Notes under the pieces: model-generated
Databases searched by the model: none
The model's input: the letters and a program-made list of their open reading frames with translations, nothing else
Told to the model about the DNA's origin: nothing
Shown here: positions 33,601 through 45,756 of the stretch, piece after piece
Layout: each line of letters starts with the position of its first letter
Numbering within the stretch: the stretch's first letter is position 1
Position numbers and translations under genes: made by a program
Origin: Sycon ciliatum
Lineage: Eukaryota > Porifera > Calcarea > Leucosolenida > Sycettidae
Assembly (NCBI RefSeq): GCF_964019385.1
Contig: NC_088647.1
Location: forward strand, 12,510,774-12,574,773
DNA length: 64,000 nucleotides
Direction of reading: 5' to 3'

Positions 33601-36600
33601 AGCTAACACAACGAAACACCACAAGCAGACACAGGCATGGAGTGACGCATTCCACAATGCCAGTAGAATGATATAGATTGAGACAATACAGACAGACACA
33701 GACATAGAATGGAACATCCCATGTACCGTAGAAGAGGGAATGTCCATTCAGCATAATTGTATGTTGGCACATACACGACTGCAGACCCTCACTCCACATC
33801 ATACATGTGTACTTGTAGTATACTCGCCCATATTCATTCTGAATTAAACCGGTGGCAACTGAAATCCGACCCCCTGGGCAGTGTGTTCACTTTATAGCGG
33901 CCTCTATTTCGTAGTGTTACAATCCCATGCCGGGTCTTTGCGATGTGAGCGCACCGCTCAGGGGGTTGGATTTCAGTTGTCAGCACTGTAATTATGGTTC
34001 GCTCCGGATGCCGAACAATACACACAAAATTCCGAACGAAAACAAAGTCTACTTACACAACAGACACAAGCATTGCGGAAAACAATAATATTATGAAGTT
34101 GTCTATAAGTCTCTTGGTAACACATGGATGCAGCCCTGGTCCAGTTTATGTACGCCAAAATGAGCGCAGCAACAGTCATACGTAGCCTATGTTCACCAGC
34201 ACGTGACCCCTAAACTGGCACCGTGATGGTAAACGAAAACCGGCCTTTTATTTCACGTGGGTTATTGCAGGTACGGACGTGGCTACTCTGTGCACAATAA
34301 AATCATGCAAAGAGCAGGCATTGTTGCCCTTGCAGTGAAGCACACAAAACCAGGGGATGGGTTTCTTTGTCACCACTGTGCGCCAGTAGCTACACAGTCA
34401 TGTACCTAGTACACACAGTACCTCTTGCTGTAGGCGGTGCACGGACTCCTTTTCATCAGCAAGTTGCCGTCGCAAATACACACACTCCCTGTCACACTGA
34501 AGTAGTCGCCTTGCTACAGACAGGCTGCCAATAAAAGAAAAAAAGAAACGAGAAGGCAAATCGCAAGTGATTTGTGCTTGTTAATAAGCCAACAAAGCTC
34601 GCTATTAGACAGGTTAAGTCATTTTTTTATTTGAATGCAAACAAAACAAGCTGTACTCCCTTCGTTCAAAATCTCGTCTTTAGGCTTGCGAAGTTTACAA
34701 TTGCAGTCATTCGACACGGTTCTTTCATGTATATTTGAAGGGCATATGCGGCATGGGATCATGGCTTGGCACTGACGCGGACGCACCCGCAAGGACTTTG
34801 CAGATAGACAGCAGAGGCCCCAGTCTGCCATATCGTTTCATGCAAACTAGTGAAGTATGCTCGATACGGAATCTGATCATGAGATGCAAACAAGGCTCAA
34901 CCCAGACCGGTCTCAAAGCCCAGGCTTTTCACCTGTCAACAAATGGCATACCTTCCCTATTGTCATGTCCGCGCAGTTATAATATGCATTCCCCAATAAA
35001 TCTTTGTGACTGGTGGCCTACTATATAATTATATTATATTATAATTATAATTATGTACCGGTTCTGCCAGTGACGGCTGGTGGCAAAATGGCCGCTTGCC
35101 AGGAGTGGTGGTGGCGGTGGCATAGAGGGTTTGAATCCTGAAGCAGCATCAGCAGCTCCTTGAGAAGTTGCTGTGTTCATGGCAGCGGCAGTAGCAGTGG
35201 CAGTGGCAAAGTGTTCGTGACCAGTACCTGCGCTACGGTTTACATCTGACAACAATAACCAGTAACAATATCGAATGTCAGATTGCTAACACTACACGTA
35301 CACAAGAAACACAATACCAGCTCACCTAGAGTCCTGGCGTCAAGCAGAGGCTGAAACCAATGTGTGCACACCATGCAAAGTAGCACAATCAGGTTAGTAC
35401 GAAACGGAGTGGAACGTACTGGGTACTACTGCACGCACGCGCGCACCCACGCCCACAAACATGTGCACACCCACTCACACGCATGTCCACACGCATGCCC
35501 ACACGCATGGTAACACCCATCCACACGCATGCCCGCACGCACACTCACACATAATCAAACTGTGAATCATGGGCTTACATACCGTGTGCAGCTTCCTCTA
35601 ATGTTTCTTCCAACTCTTTCTCCAGGGCTTCATATGACGACAGGCGTTGCTTCAGGCTGCGGTTTTCCAGGTCAGCTTGCATAAGATGACGGTCATACTC
35701 ACGCTTAGCTTCATGAAGTTCTTCCTTGACAAGCTGGGCAAGTGAAGCACGACAGCACACGCAAGAACAAATACAGCAGAACATTAGTTATGTAAAGTGT
35801 AAGCCATGAGCTGCCCGTCTATCCTGTTCACAAAATTAATACAATATGAAACAGTTCAGGATACACAGTGCAACATACCGTATTTTACCGGTTGTAAGTC
35901 GACCCCGGTTATAAGTCGACCCCCGTATCTGGAGGTCTCAATTCTGCGTTTTAAAGTTTTCACCCAACGAAGCATTACTAACCACTCCCTGCTACTAACA
36001 CATCAACAAATCATGTAAACATTCCTTATTGGAGGGTATAACGTCCCAATCCTTGAAAAATGCCATTAAACTGGCAGTATGTGTTCACATGGTGCACTCG
36101 TGCATGCAGTGCAGGTCATTTTTTGTAAGATACTGATAGTTCCCGGTTATAAGTCGAATCCCGGTTGTAAGTCGACCCCCACCCTTTTTCCTTCTATTTT
36201 TAGTCGTAAAAGGTCGACTTACAACCGGAAAAATACGGTACCCTTCTCTTTGCACCGGGTAGTAAGTATTTTTTGGAGGGCATTGCACACTACAGTGTAT
36301 CCTATTCCAGTCAGTTGACCTTGGATATATGTATAGAACCTCGGCCATGAAGTAATGACTACTGCCAAGCTTGTATGTACATGTAATTGTATCAGCAATG
36401 CAAAAACAGAAACAGAATCGATTCAAGAATGCCAGCTCATTGTATGGCCGAGTGGTCTGAAGGATTCCCTGTGGATCATTAGGTCCCGAGTTCTACATCA
36501 GTGTTGACACCCACGGCTAAGTTGCTAACTAACTGTGTGCTTACTTGCTTGAAGCATACGGTGTATGGGGTGATTGGGCCATTACACGTCCGTGGGCTGA

Positions 36601-39600
36601 GGGAGTTACTGGTATGGTGAGTGGTACCCCCCCCTCCCCCCCCCCCCCCCCCCACCTTATTCACATGTGAGACATCTGCCTTGTGCCAGATATCTGCCAC
36701 TGAGGTATCAGGGCATAGTGGTGGCATACCAATGCGAAGGTCTGTGCTTGAGTGTTTCTCAACACTTGGGTAATGCTAGCGCAAACGAGCTAACTTTACA
36801 TGATACTTTACGCCCCATGAATCTAAACGGCAGTGGGCAGGGTCATTCAAAAGCTGGATCTCAACAAGGAAAATCGTGTTTGCTTGATACATGTAGCTGC
36901 AAAGGCACGTGGTACTTTTGCAGATGATTGATGGGAATATGGAGGATAGGGCTACCTACAAATAATAGATTGGTTAAGTCAAAACACAGGCGGTGTGTCA
37001 AGTTGGAAATGGGGACTGGTTCACATTCCCCTAATCACTATTAGTCACTGACCTCAAGTTGCTTAGCTACTTTTGTAGCATCTAGTTTGGCACTTTGCTC
37101 CTTGCTGGCACAGTCAGTATGTAGCAAGCGAAGGCGCTCCAATTCAAACGCCCTCAGTTGTAATTCATGCTGACACTCGGAAAGCTGGTTCTGTCCAGTG
37201 GACTCCAGACGTTGAAATCTGTGAACCCATCCACCCACACCCACACAAAGAGAGACACGCACACACAAACACACACATGCGCTCTATGTATAGCCTGCCT
37301 GTAGCCACTGTGCATGAAGATTGAAACGGGTGGTACAGCTGTTAGATCATCTGACCACCAACTTAACTTAATCCGCAAAAAAATGAACTGATGGCATGAC
37401 ATAACATTGCATGAAGGCTACAGTCGAAAAAGCTTTGGCTACAAAGAACTACCGTATCGCACAAAAAATAAGTCAGACGCCAAAGAATGATGCGCCGAAG
37501 AACGAACAGGCTAGAATTTTACCAGGTACACTGGATACTACAAAAAGGCACGATTGTAAAAGTGCCCACAGATGAGTGCATCCGCGGGCAAAGTGCTCCT
37601 GAACACTTTTGAGTTTTGATGTCCGCGGACAAATTTGGTTGCGTGCAGGAAGATCATGGTGATATACCTGTTGTGTAAATCGCCTACAACCTATCAGAAG
37701 TTGACTGCATCCTGAATTTTTTTCACTTCATTCTAAAAATGTATGTGTCGCAAGACCTACAGCCAAGAGTTCTTATCCGCCTCACCTCCAACCCAGGACC
37801 ATGGAGGGGTTCAGGTGGTGGGACACTCTCCTGGCACTATACGCTACAAGCATATGTACTGGTACATGTACACAGTACCAGGAAGTGTTGCAGTAACCTA
37901 CTCAAGAAGCAAGGCCTGGTGCTTGGAATCCAGATCAAGCTGCATGTGACGTGCATTGTCACGTTCCAGCTGACAACGCTCCAGTGCTTCTTTCAGTAGC
38001 CTGTATCACATCAACAAGGTACATCGGCGAGTACAGAGCTATTCAGCACACACATACAATACAGCCATACCCTATTGCCTGTACTCGCCAAACACTACAA
38101 TGATGGGAAGGCGAGTACTCGTATCATGAACAAGCACACTGTGCATGATAAGTATTTTTAAATAATTGCTACAAAGTCCTAAAATGTCATACCGGTGAAG
38201 ATGTTTGGTGCTTGATGCAGCATGAAGTAATAGCAACTGTCAACACACCAGTAAACCAGTAGCACACCCACCGTGTCTCGCGCTCCACAGCGTCAGAACT
38301 TTGCGAGCGGATGCGCTGTATTTCCTCACTGGTCTGTGCCTTGATCGCACTCAACTCCTGCGACAAGCGGTCATTCCATTCTTTGTGGCGCTCGCCTCTG
38401 CGCAAGAGAGTACAGCATCAACGGCATTGCACATAAACGTGCCACAGACCGGTCCACAGTCCACTGCATTGTCAGCTTTACATGTACATGTACAGTGCTG
38501 CTGTTCAATGGAATCCGATCGAGTGAGTCAAGTACATGCTGGGCACTGTGCAGCCCTAGACCTGTGAGCGCTGAGCTGTGAAATGGTGCAAGGTGCAAAC
38601 TTGACTCACACGATCGGATTTCATTGAACAGCAGCACTGTACTTGCACATGCACGACCAAAGTAACGGCATGGCATTAGGAAGTTTTAGGCAACTTGCAA
38701 CAGTGCGTAACAAGTTCCTAGCAGGTGCAACTGAGGATGGACTCGTCAAAGACATCCAGTCCTCGGTCAGTTGAGCTTGACATGGGACGCGAAAATGAGT
38801 CAGGCGCTCGTTCAGTATTTGTTTTACGAGTTGCTACACCTCTCTATTACAGACACCAAGAATTTTATTTAAATATACACCACACATGCTGGGGGGGGGG
38901 GGGGGGGGGCTGGCTTCGTGAAGCATTGTTCTGTGTTGCCAGGGCTGGCACTAACACATACGGCATTGCACAAGTATAAACAGGAGTCAGTACATCCAGT
39001 ACCTTTCAGCAGTCGTCGTAGTCTGCAGCGATTCCAAGGTAGTGGTGGTTGCGTGCAGTCGTTGACGCACTTCTTCGACTCGATCCTCAGCCAAGTGTTG
39101 ATGGTGCTTACTGGCATCAACTTGCTGTGTGAGATAGGCCTTGTCTTGTTGCAGCAACTCAACCTGTCTCTCAGCTGCACTAACCTACACAACAGGTGCA
39201 ACACCACAGATACCCGCAACACACACAACACACAACAAACATAGTTTATGCATGAACGAGAAACAAACAAGTGATGACCCCATTATGCCCTTCGCATTGC
39301 AAGACCAGTACACATAAGGAGCCATCCGGCATCATCAAAATTGAAACTACTTAATACTTCGAAGTAGTTTTTCACGGAACGAACAAGTTCGGTCATGCCC
39401 CCCCCCCCCCCGTCAAAATAATTTTGACTTGAAGCCTTGTATATACGTATGTACAGTAAAATCTATGAAGGCGACCACTCTAACAAGGCGACCACCTGTC
39501 CTATGTAGAAGACCACTGCAGCCAGTACCAAGGGGTGTTTTACCCAGTTAAATAGCCCCGAGTAAGAAGACCACCTGTACACGGGGACCACATTTGTAAG

Positions 39601-42600
39601 GTCCCTCGAGCGGTTGTCTGTAAGGTCCCTCGAGCGGTTGTTTGTAAGGTCCCTCGAGCGGTTGTCTTAGAAAGGTTTTACTGTATTAAACTATTTGCAT
39701 TTCAGTTTCTAGACATGGCAAGACCGGCAGTTTCTAGACATGGCAAGACCGGCAGTTTCTAGACATGGCAAGACCGGCAGTTTCTAGACATGGCAAGACC
39801 GGCAGTTTCTAGACATGGCAAGACCGGCAGTTTCTAGACATGGCAAGACCGGCAGGAGACATGGCAAGACCGGCAGGAGCCGCCACAATTACGAACAATG
39901 CTCAGCTATTCACTGAACTTCAGTATCTCTTCCTCGAAGTGTCTGTCTCGCCCGTATGTTGTATGATTATGGCCAGCCTGCTCTGCTCTGTGGACCTGCC
40001 CGTCTGTGAAGGACGTCAGTCAGTGAAGCCGCATCACCCAGAAAAATGAAATCGGGCAGAGCACAGGGTTCTGGGAGGTGGAAGTTCTTGGGAACCTGGA
40101 GACTGTGCGCCAGTACTCTAGCAGTTGGTGGAAGAAATCCTGGATAGCAAACTTTCGAATGACAAAAGAGACTTTCTTCTTCATTGTGCGGAGATAGGGT
40201 CACCTGATTCAACGTGATGTCACACACCTGAGAAGGACCATAGGCCTAGCCAAACGATTCGCCTCTACGCTGTATTGTCTAGCGCAAGGTGAAACATATT
40301 CAGAAACTGCTGCATCATGCCATGTTGGCTGCAGTACTGTTGGCGAAATCGTTCATGAAACAGTCTCTTCTTTGGCCCCCCACGTGTCCAGCGACTACAT
40401 TCTATTCCCCGTTGGCCGTCAAGTGGAATGCACTCCGCGTCCATTGGAACAACTGTGTGGACTGCCGATGTGCTGCGGGGCAGTTGATGGTACCTTTGTA
40501 AACATCGTGCACCCTGACAAGTATGGAGATCGATACTGGTGCTATAAAGGCTATCCAGCTGTCATTTTGTTAGCAGGCGTGGAAGGCAGAGGGTTGTTCA
40601 CGTTTGTTGCCGTAGCGGTAGGAGCAGCCGACAGCATTGGCGATGCAGCCGTCTACAACAACTCAGTCCTGAAGAAGAACATTGACAATGGTGCTTGGTT
40701 GAACTACAGGCAGTGGCAAGTAGACCAGACCACGATGCGGCCCTTCGTCATTGGAGGTAGCACCCTTGCCCTATCCTCGACACTTATGCGGATCTACTCT
40801 ACCGACGGAAGTCTCTTGCTGCAGCAAGAAGCATTCAACTACTCCCAGCTTCGCACTAGGAGAGTTGTTGAAAATGCTTTTAGAAGGCTCAGAGAACAGT
40901 TCTCTATCCTCAGCGGCTGTCAATCGAGGGACTCCGAGCTCGTCAGCAAGGCAGCCCTGCCTGTTGTGAATGGCAGACCCACAGTATTTCTTTGCATATC
41001 CGCCCATAACTGATCAGTTTTGTCTCAGCGTCATCGCTTTTAACGGACAGATGGCATAACTACAAAAACCAAAAGGCATGCGGACGAGAAACGTGCTTTT
41101 TTACAGGGTTCAACGACTCACGTTCCGTATTTCACACATTTTTGGTCATTCACTTTGGCAACACGCATGGATCCGGCATATTTACGTGTTTTTTGTTTGT
41201 TTACATATTGTGGATAGACCCTTAGGCTTATACGAGTAAGTGGAATTTCAAACTGAACACAAACCGGGGCGAAACCGTGATTTACGTGATATAGTTTACA
41301 TTTCATGTGCTAGTAAAGTAGTCTGTATTGCATTGCATTGCATTGCATTGTATTGCATTGCATTGCATTGCATTGTATTGCATTGCATTGCATTGCACTG
41401 TATTGCACTGTATTGCATTGCATTGCATTGTATTGCATTGAATTGCATTGTATTGCATTGCACTGTATTGCATTGCATTGCATTGCATTGTATTGCATTG
41501 CACTGTATTGCATTGCATTGCATTGCATTGTATTGCATTGCATTGCATTGCATTGCACTGTATTGCATTGCATTGCATTGCATTGTATTGCATTGTATTG
41601 CATTGTATTGCATTGTATTGCATTGTATTGCATTGTATTGCATTGCATTGTATTGCATTGCATTGCATTGCACTGTATTGCATTGCCGCTCCACCTATTT
41701 GTTTTTCACATCTCCATTTCAATTTTCCTAATAAATATTGTGTCAAGTAAAGTCATTTTTTCTCCAGTGCAGCGCATAGCATCCACATGTCCATGCTACA
41801 CGCTGCATGTGCGAACCATACCAGTACTTTTGGGCAGTATGTGTATCGGGCTTAACTGGACTTCAACAGAGCGATTCAAAAGGAAGAAGAGGATATTTAT
41901 TTTGGGCACGTATAACCACAGACTTGTACAGCGCAGTGATATTGTGCAGCGCAGTGATATTGTGCAACGCAGTGATATTGTGCAGCGCAGTGATATTGTG
42001 CAGTGCACGAAAGCTCTAACTCGGCAGGCGTATGCCATTTCCTTGACAGCCTATTGAAACTCCGATCACCAGTCACCAATAACCAGTGGTGCAAATCATT
42101 GCCTTAGTTCTTACTTTCTCTGTCAAGTTGCTAACATCAGCAACAGCCTCGGCGACACGCAGCTCAAACCGGTCCACCTCCTTTTGCAAGACTTGGCACT
42201 GGCTGGCTGCAGCATCACGCTCCCTAGCAATACGCAGGCAAAGCATTTTCTTAGGTTACAACAGGGCAGACTAACACAAAGCTAGAGAAGACATACCTAG
42301 AAAGATGACAACATCAGGGGTACACTGATATTGTGACTGTCAATGAGCAAAGTGTTGGAATAAACTGTCTCTGGCAGGAACTCTCTGTAAACGAGATCAA
42401 AGAGCAAACCATACTACCTATTGGAATTGACGAGAATGAATGAACGTTGAAGTAGAGCATGACACTCAAAGAGATGCAGAGTGATCTGAGATGTTCAACT
42501 CACTTGAGCACATCATCATAATTCAGAATGCGCAAGTCTCTCTCCTTCTCCCCTGTCATTTTCAATAGAACGTGTTTCTCGAGCTGCTCTTGCAGTTCCG

Positions 42601-43344
42601 TGCAGAGCATTTGTACTTTGTGCCGCTGTTCAGCTTCTTTGTGATACATCTGCAACCAGGAATATAGTGAACATATCACAGGGCCGGATACCATCAGAAG
42701 ACATGCGGTGGCTGAGGAACTGAAAATGATCAACACCAAATTCACACTTAGTCGGGTTGATCGAGAATCCTCAGCTACAATGGTAGGGTGTCTTTTTTAC
42801 GCTCTACCTGATCAGCCACTATCGGTTGCAAAGTTTAACAACAACTTTGGCAGTAACCTTCTGCTCAACTACAACTCCTCCTTATATTTGAAGTTATTTC
42901 TGCCAATCGCCAACTGCTATACAGTATAATACCTCAATCATCACAAAAACAAAACAATGCGTTTGGCGTGGGCCTCCAACAGTCTAAGTTTTACATTGCC
43001 GAAAAGCGGTTTGTACCACGGTTGGATGCAGAGTACCCGAGTCTACTGAGCATGGCAGCGTTGGATTTGTATTCTCTGGTGGCTACCATTGGAGCAGCAG
43101 ATTAGAAGATGTAGTGCAGAGCTGATCTGGGAATTCCCCAGTGCATTAGAACAGCAAGTGACTTGCAATGCCCATGATTGCTACAACACTACCCACCACA
43201 CATTTCCCACAGACGTATATCCACATGTAGCCCAAAGCAGGCCTGGCAGAAAGGAAACGTTCACAGGGAGAATGAAAACATTGAAAAGCCTAGGATGACC
43301 ACCGTGCTGCAGCATGATACTCAGCAGAAAAATGGACGCTGAAA

Positions 43345-43390
<46 letters not shown>

Positions 43391-44386
43391 CTAATCAGAC
43401 GGACACGGTAGAAAAGATAGTACTGATTAGCCGCCGGTATAGTATACAGAGACTTTTTTTGTTGATAAGGCACCCAGGGGATGGCCCACGCCTGGTACTG
43501 CCACTGCATTATAAATCATACGTAATGACTGATAAAAGGTGTGAAGCAAACTAATAACGAAAATCGCTGCTAGATCACAGGAATGCCAAGTCACACTGCA
43601 GTATACAGAGACGGGGAACAAATGAAAGACTTACGGTAATATGGCGGGTGGCTTCCTCCTGGCACTCTGCAGCCTGCTGTTGGGCAAATACCACTTGCTT
43701 AGCTAATTCGTCCTTTTCCTGCAGCACCGGCTGAACGGACTCGTACAGAGCAACCTGTACCAAACCAAACACAATCAGCAGTCAAAACATCACAGCGAAA
43801 ATATGCTACAGATATGCAACACCTTAGTTGAACACAGCATACCCGAGGCATTGGGTGTTGTAAATAACTACGTAAAACACCAACACTCCGCTGAAATTGG
43901 TCTCTAAAGTGAATTCGGAGAAAAAAGAAAACTCAGGCAAATCTTCGGCCTTGGGCCTTCATCCGGATTGATAAGAAAGAAACAGTGAGGTAGACATGGT
44001 ACATTCAAGGAAAACTTCATCAGGTGAGAATTGTAGTACAACATTATAATTATGACGTTGGCCGAAACAGTCTGGCTGTCTGCATCATTGAGTATTTCGC
44101 TCCTCGATTTCGATCTTGTAGAGCACTCTCAATAGGACGCACTTGCGCTGGTTAGCTTTATGCTTTGCCCGCTGCGTCTAGCAGTTTGAGCACTCTCAGC
44201 GCTAGTACACCGAGCTGTCCTAATGTCTGTGGTTCTCGCAGCCATGGCTGACAGCTCAATCCTATTTTAAAAGCTCGGACTTGCACTGATGAGGCCTCAT
44301 TGGCCGAAACAGTCTGGCTGTCTGCATCATTGAGTAAGACGGTAGTGTATCGCTTTTCGTGCCATAGGCATAGTCTTCTCACCTGA

Positions 44387-44432
<46 letters not shown>

Positions 44433-44524
44433 AGCTGTTGAATGGTGTAATCCCAGCACAAGTTGCTATGTCTAACATAGCTGTTCGCTATCATCGCTTC
44501 CGCGATGGGCATGTCTGAGGTCTG

Positions 44525-44590
<66 letters not shown>

Positions 44591-45128
44591 TGGTCTGTGT
44601 GTGTGTGGTGGTCTGTGTGTGTGGTCTGTGTGTGTGTGTGTGTGTGTTTGGAGTGCTGCCAGCACCATTGCTCGACCTGTGATAGCTGTATGATGAGTCA
44701 GGCTGTTAACTGCCATAGTTGTACTCGAGGCTAACGACTGCGAAGGGATCAGAGGATTAAGCTGCCCATCCAATGCAGCCTATGTAGCGAACAATTCTTC
44801 CGCCACCGGAGACAGAAAACTGTGTGTACAGTCAACTTCGCTTATAACGACACTCGGCGAGGCATCAAAAAGGTGTCCTTATTCGCGAAGTGTCGTTATA
44901 CCCGAAGTCTCATTGTATGTATTACAGTGGGATGGGACTTTGCTCTGGGCATGGAAATTCTGTCGTTATTCGCGAATTGTCGTTATATCCACAGTCGTTA
45001 TTAGCGAAGTTGACTGTAGATCGACCTCCTTTCACATCAATCCCCCCCTCCTTGTTTCTTTTCCTTTCTCGCAGTTGTCTCCCGCTTCTGGGAACAACGT
45101 GGCCATTTTGTGACAGTTGTATATGGAG

Positions 45129-45163
<35 letters not shown>

Positions 45164-45756
45164 GTGCATGTGTGTGTACGTGTGCATGTGTTGTGTGTGT
45201 GTGTACTACGTGTGTGTGTGCTGTGCTAGATGCCGGCTGTATCATCCTTTTCTTTGCACATTACCTGCAAGAGGTTGGAAGGAAGGAGCCGATCAATAGG
45301 ACGGCTTTTCAAAGCTTGAAATTCTGTAGCTGTTAGAAGAGGCTTGTCACAGACATTCATCAGACCTTTCAACTCATCCTGCAATGCATTGCACTTCTCG
45401 TTCAGTTCCTGCCGGCTTTGCTCGAGTGCAGCCATACGTCGTCCATGCTGACTTTTATCTTCGGTGTGCATTTGCTCACAATACTCAAGTCGTGCTTGCA
45501 GAACTTGGCGTTGATGAGAAACATCTGCTATCTTCTCCTCCAACTCCTCTTCGTGCAGGGTGTGTGAATCCTTCATTTCCTTCAGCTGATTGTCTTTCAG
45601 AGACACAGTCAATTTTAGTAGCTCCATATTGTGCAGCAACTGGCGGCGTTCCAGTGCATCACGAGAGATGGTACTCATTTTTCCTTTTGACTTGTATTCA
45701 TCTGAGGAAAGGGTTGTGTCCAGAAAGGAAGATTCCAATTCACTGGAAACAGCCAT
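30613..45756 (-). CDS. PIBF1: PIBF1/CEP90 centrosomal coiled-coil protein
   Basis: Fourteen exons join in frame with GT-AG borders for 827 aa: 45265-45756, 43635-43754, 42504-42649, 42115-42223, 39003-39184, 38272-38397, 37902-38000, 37053-37218, 35583-35733, 35059-35245, 34422-34524, 33472-33602, 32864-32948, 30613-30999. The product is almost wholly coiled coil. Landmarks shared with animal PIBF1 are [13 protein letters not shown] and [20 protein letters not shown] near the N-terminus, EF.ALKS.P.D.L then [65 protein letters not shown] and [18 protein letters not shown] near the end. CEP90 is a centriolar-satellite/distal-centriole scaffold required for cilium formation. An Ala/Thr- and Pro-rich insert (about residues 540-585, exon 10) is unlike the vertebrate protein. 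The C-terminal 90 residues are basic, polar and unrecognised. Confidence 0.93.
31663..32277. mobile_element. piggyBac-like MITE, TTAA target
   Basis: TTAA flanks both ends (31659-31662 and 32278-32281). The element begins CCCTTAGCGGTGC and ends GGCACCTCAAAGGG. TTAA targeting with CCC termini is the piggyBac signature. There is no transposase, so it is non-autonomous. It lies in the last intron of the PIBF1 homologue. Confidence 0.75.
33854..33981. mobile_element. 128-bp MITE with 23-bp inverted ends
   Basis: GGCAACTGAAATCCGACCCC and its near-perfect inverse bound a 128-bp unit. Superfamily unclear. It lies in a PIBF1 intron. Confidence 0.7.
35878..36238. mobile_element. 361-bp MITE, CCGTATTTTACCGG termini, TA duplication
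   Basis: Inverted ends of the CCGTATTTTACCGGTTGTAA type, flanked by TA. The words GGTTATAAGTCGA(C/A)CCC recur several times inside. It lies in a PIBF1 intron. Confidence 0.8.
36441..36520 (+). repeat. tRNA-like segment, possible SINE head
   Basis: TGGCCGAGTGG (36445-36455) is a perfect RNA polymerase III A box. GAGTTCTACATC at 36488 is in the position of a B box but is degenerate. There is no clear cloverleaf or 3' tail. It could be a decayed tRNA-derived SINE. Confidence 0.35.
36604..36653. repeat. Long C homopolymer
   Basis: CCCCCCCTCC followed by about 18 C residues, in a PIBF1 intron. This is one of about ten C or G runs longer than 10 in the window. Confidence 0.9.
38492..38645. repeat. 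Hairpin-forming inverted repeat
   Basis: AGTGCTGCTGTTCAATGGAA with CCGATCGAGTGAGTCAAGT on the left is mirrored as ACTTGACTCACACGATCGG and TTCATTGAACAGCAGCACT on the right. The arms are about 40 bp with a 70-bp loop. MITE-like, without clear target duplications. Confidence 0.65.
39454..39683. mobile_element. 230-bp pogo-like MITE with internal 24-bp repeats
   Basis: TA-CAGTAAAATCT at the left and AGGTTTTACTG-TA at the right. Three 24-bp units starting TAAGGTCCCTCGAGCGG occupy 39597-39668 inside the element. Confidence 0.75.
39706..39876. repeat. 25-bp tandem repeat, six full units plus a partial
   Basis: Six copies of a unit running TTTCTAGACATGGCAAGACC then GGCAG, then a 21-bp shortened copy. 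There are no spacers, so it is a minisatellite. It lies between a pogo-like MITE and a Harbinger fragment in the third-to-last-numbered large PIBF1 intron (39185-42114). Confidence 0.95.
40198..41013 (+). mobile_element. PIF/Harbinger transposase fragment
   Basis: Open frame of 271 codons bounded upstream by TAG, with no natural start. An N-terminal helical region ([20 protein letters not shown], then VGEIVHETV) resembles the helix-turn-helix of HARBI1-like proteins. The DDE_4 nuclease follows, with GAVDGTFV (first D), [20 protein letters not shown] (second D) and [16 protein letters not shown] (E). The strand is opposite to the host gene PIBF1. It is 5'-truncated or missing exons. The frame itself is intact, so it is relatively young or was preserved. 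Confidence 0.85.
41325..41686. repeat. Pentanucleotide microsatellite (TTGCA)n
   Basis: About 360 bp of ATTGC with frequent ATTGT and occasional CACTG variants, in a PIBF1 intron. Because the unit has 5 bases, several frames on both strands stay open across it. These are not genes. Confidence 0.98.
41929..42000. repeat. Four 18-bp tandem units
   Basis: CAGCGCAGTGATATTGTG repeated four times, the third with CAAC for CAGC. It lies about 115 bp from a PIBF1 exon. Confidence 0.95.
43346..43388. repeat. (GA)n microsatellite
   Basis: Pure GA run of about 40 bp in a PIBF1 intron. Confidence 0.95.
44062..44337. repeat. Direct repeat of ~33 bp flanking a 205-bp segment
   Basis: GGCCGAAACAGTCTGGCTGT then CTGCATCATTGAGTA occurs at about 44062-44095 and again at about 44301-44335. 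It lies in the first PIBF1 intron. Confidence 0.8.
44391..44650. repeat. (GT)n microsatellites
   Basis: GT tracts at about 44391-44429 and 44526-44648, the second interrupted by GGTGGTCT words. They lie in the first PIBF1 intron. Confidence 0.95.
44829..45016. mobile_element. 188-bp pogo-like MITE
   Basis: Ends CAGTCAACTTCGCTTATAAC and the inverse GTTATTAGCGAAGTTGACTG are flanked by TA at 44827-44828 and 45017-45018. CGTTAT(T/A)(C/T)-type words recur inside. Confidence 0.85.
45131..45225. repeat. (GT)n microsatellite near PIBF1 exon 1
   Basis: GT-rich tract within 40 bp of the exon 1 donor site of the PIBF1 homologue. Confidence 0.9.

Noticed and set aside
36441-36520. Functional tRNA gene
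   Set aside because: A good A box, but a degenerate B box and no acceptor-stem pairing that I can see; kept only as a possible SINE relic.
39706-39876. Direct repeats that might suggest a CRISPR array
   Set aside because: The 25-bp units are contiguous with no unique spacers, and the context is a eukaryotic intron.
41240-42057. Long open frames over the ATTGC repeat on both strands
   Set aside because: The frames arise from a 5-bp repeat unit lacking stops; no protein motif.
44327-44773. Thr-His-rich frame
   Set aside because: Translation of the GT/CA microsatellite.
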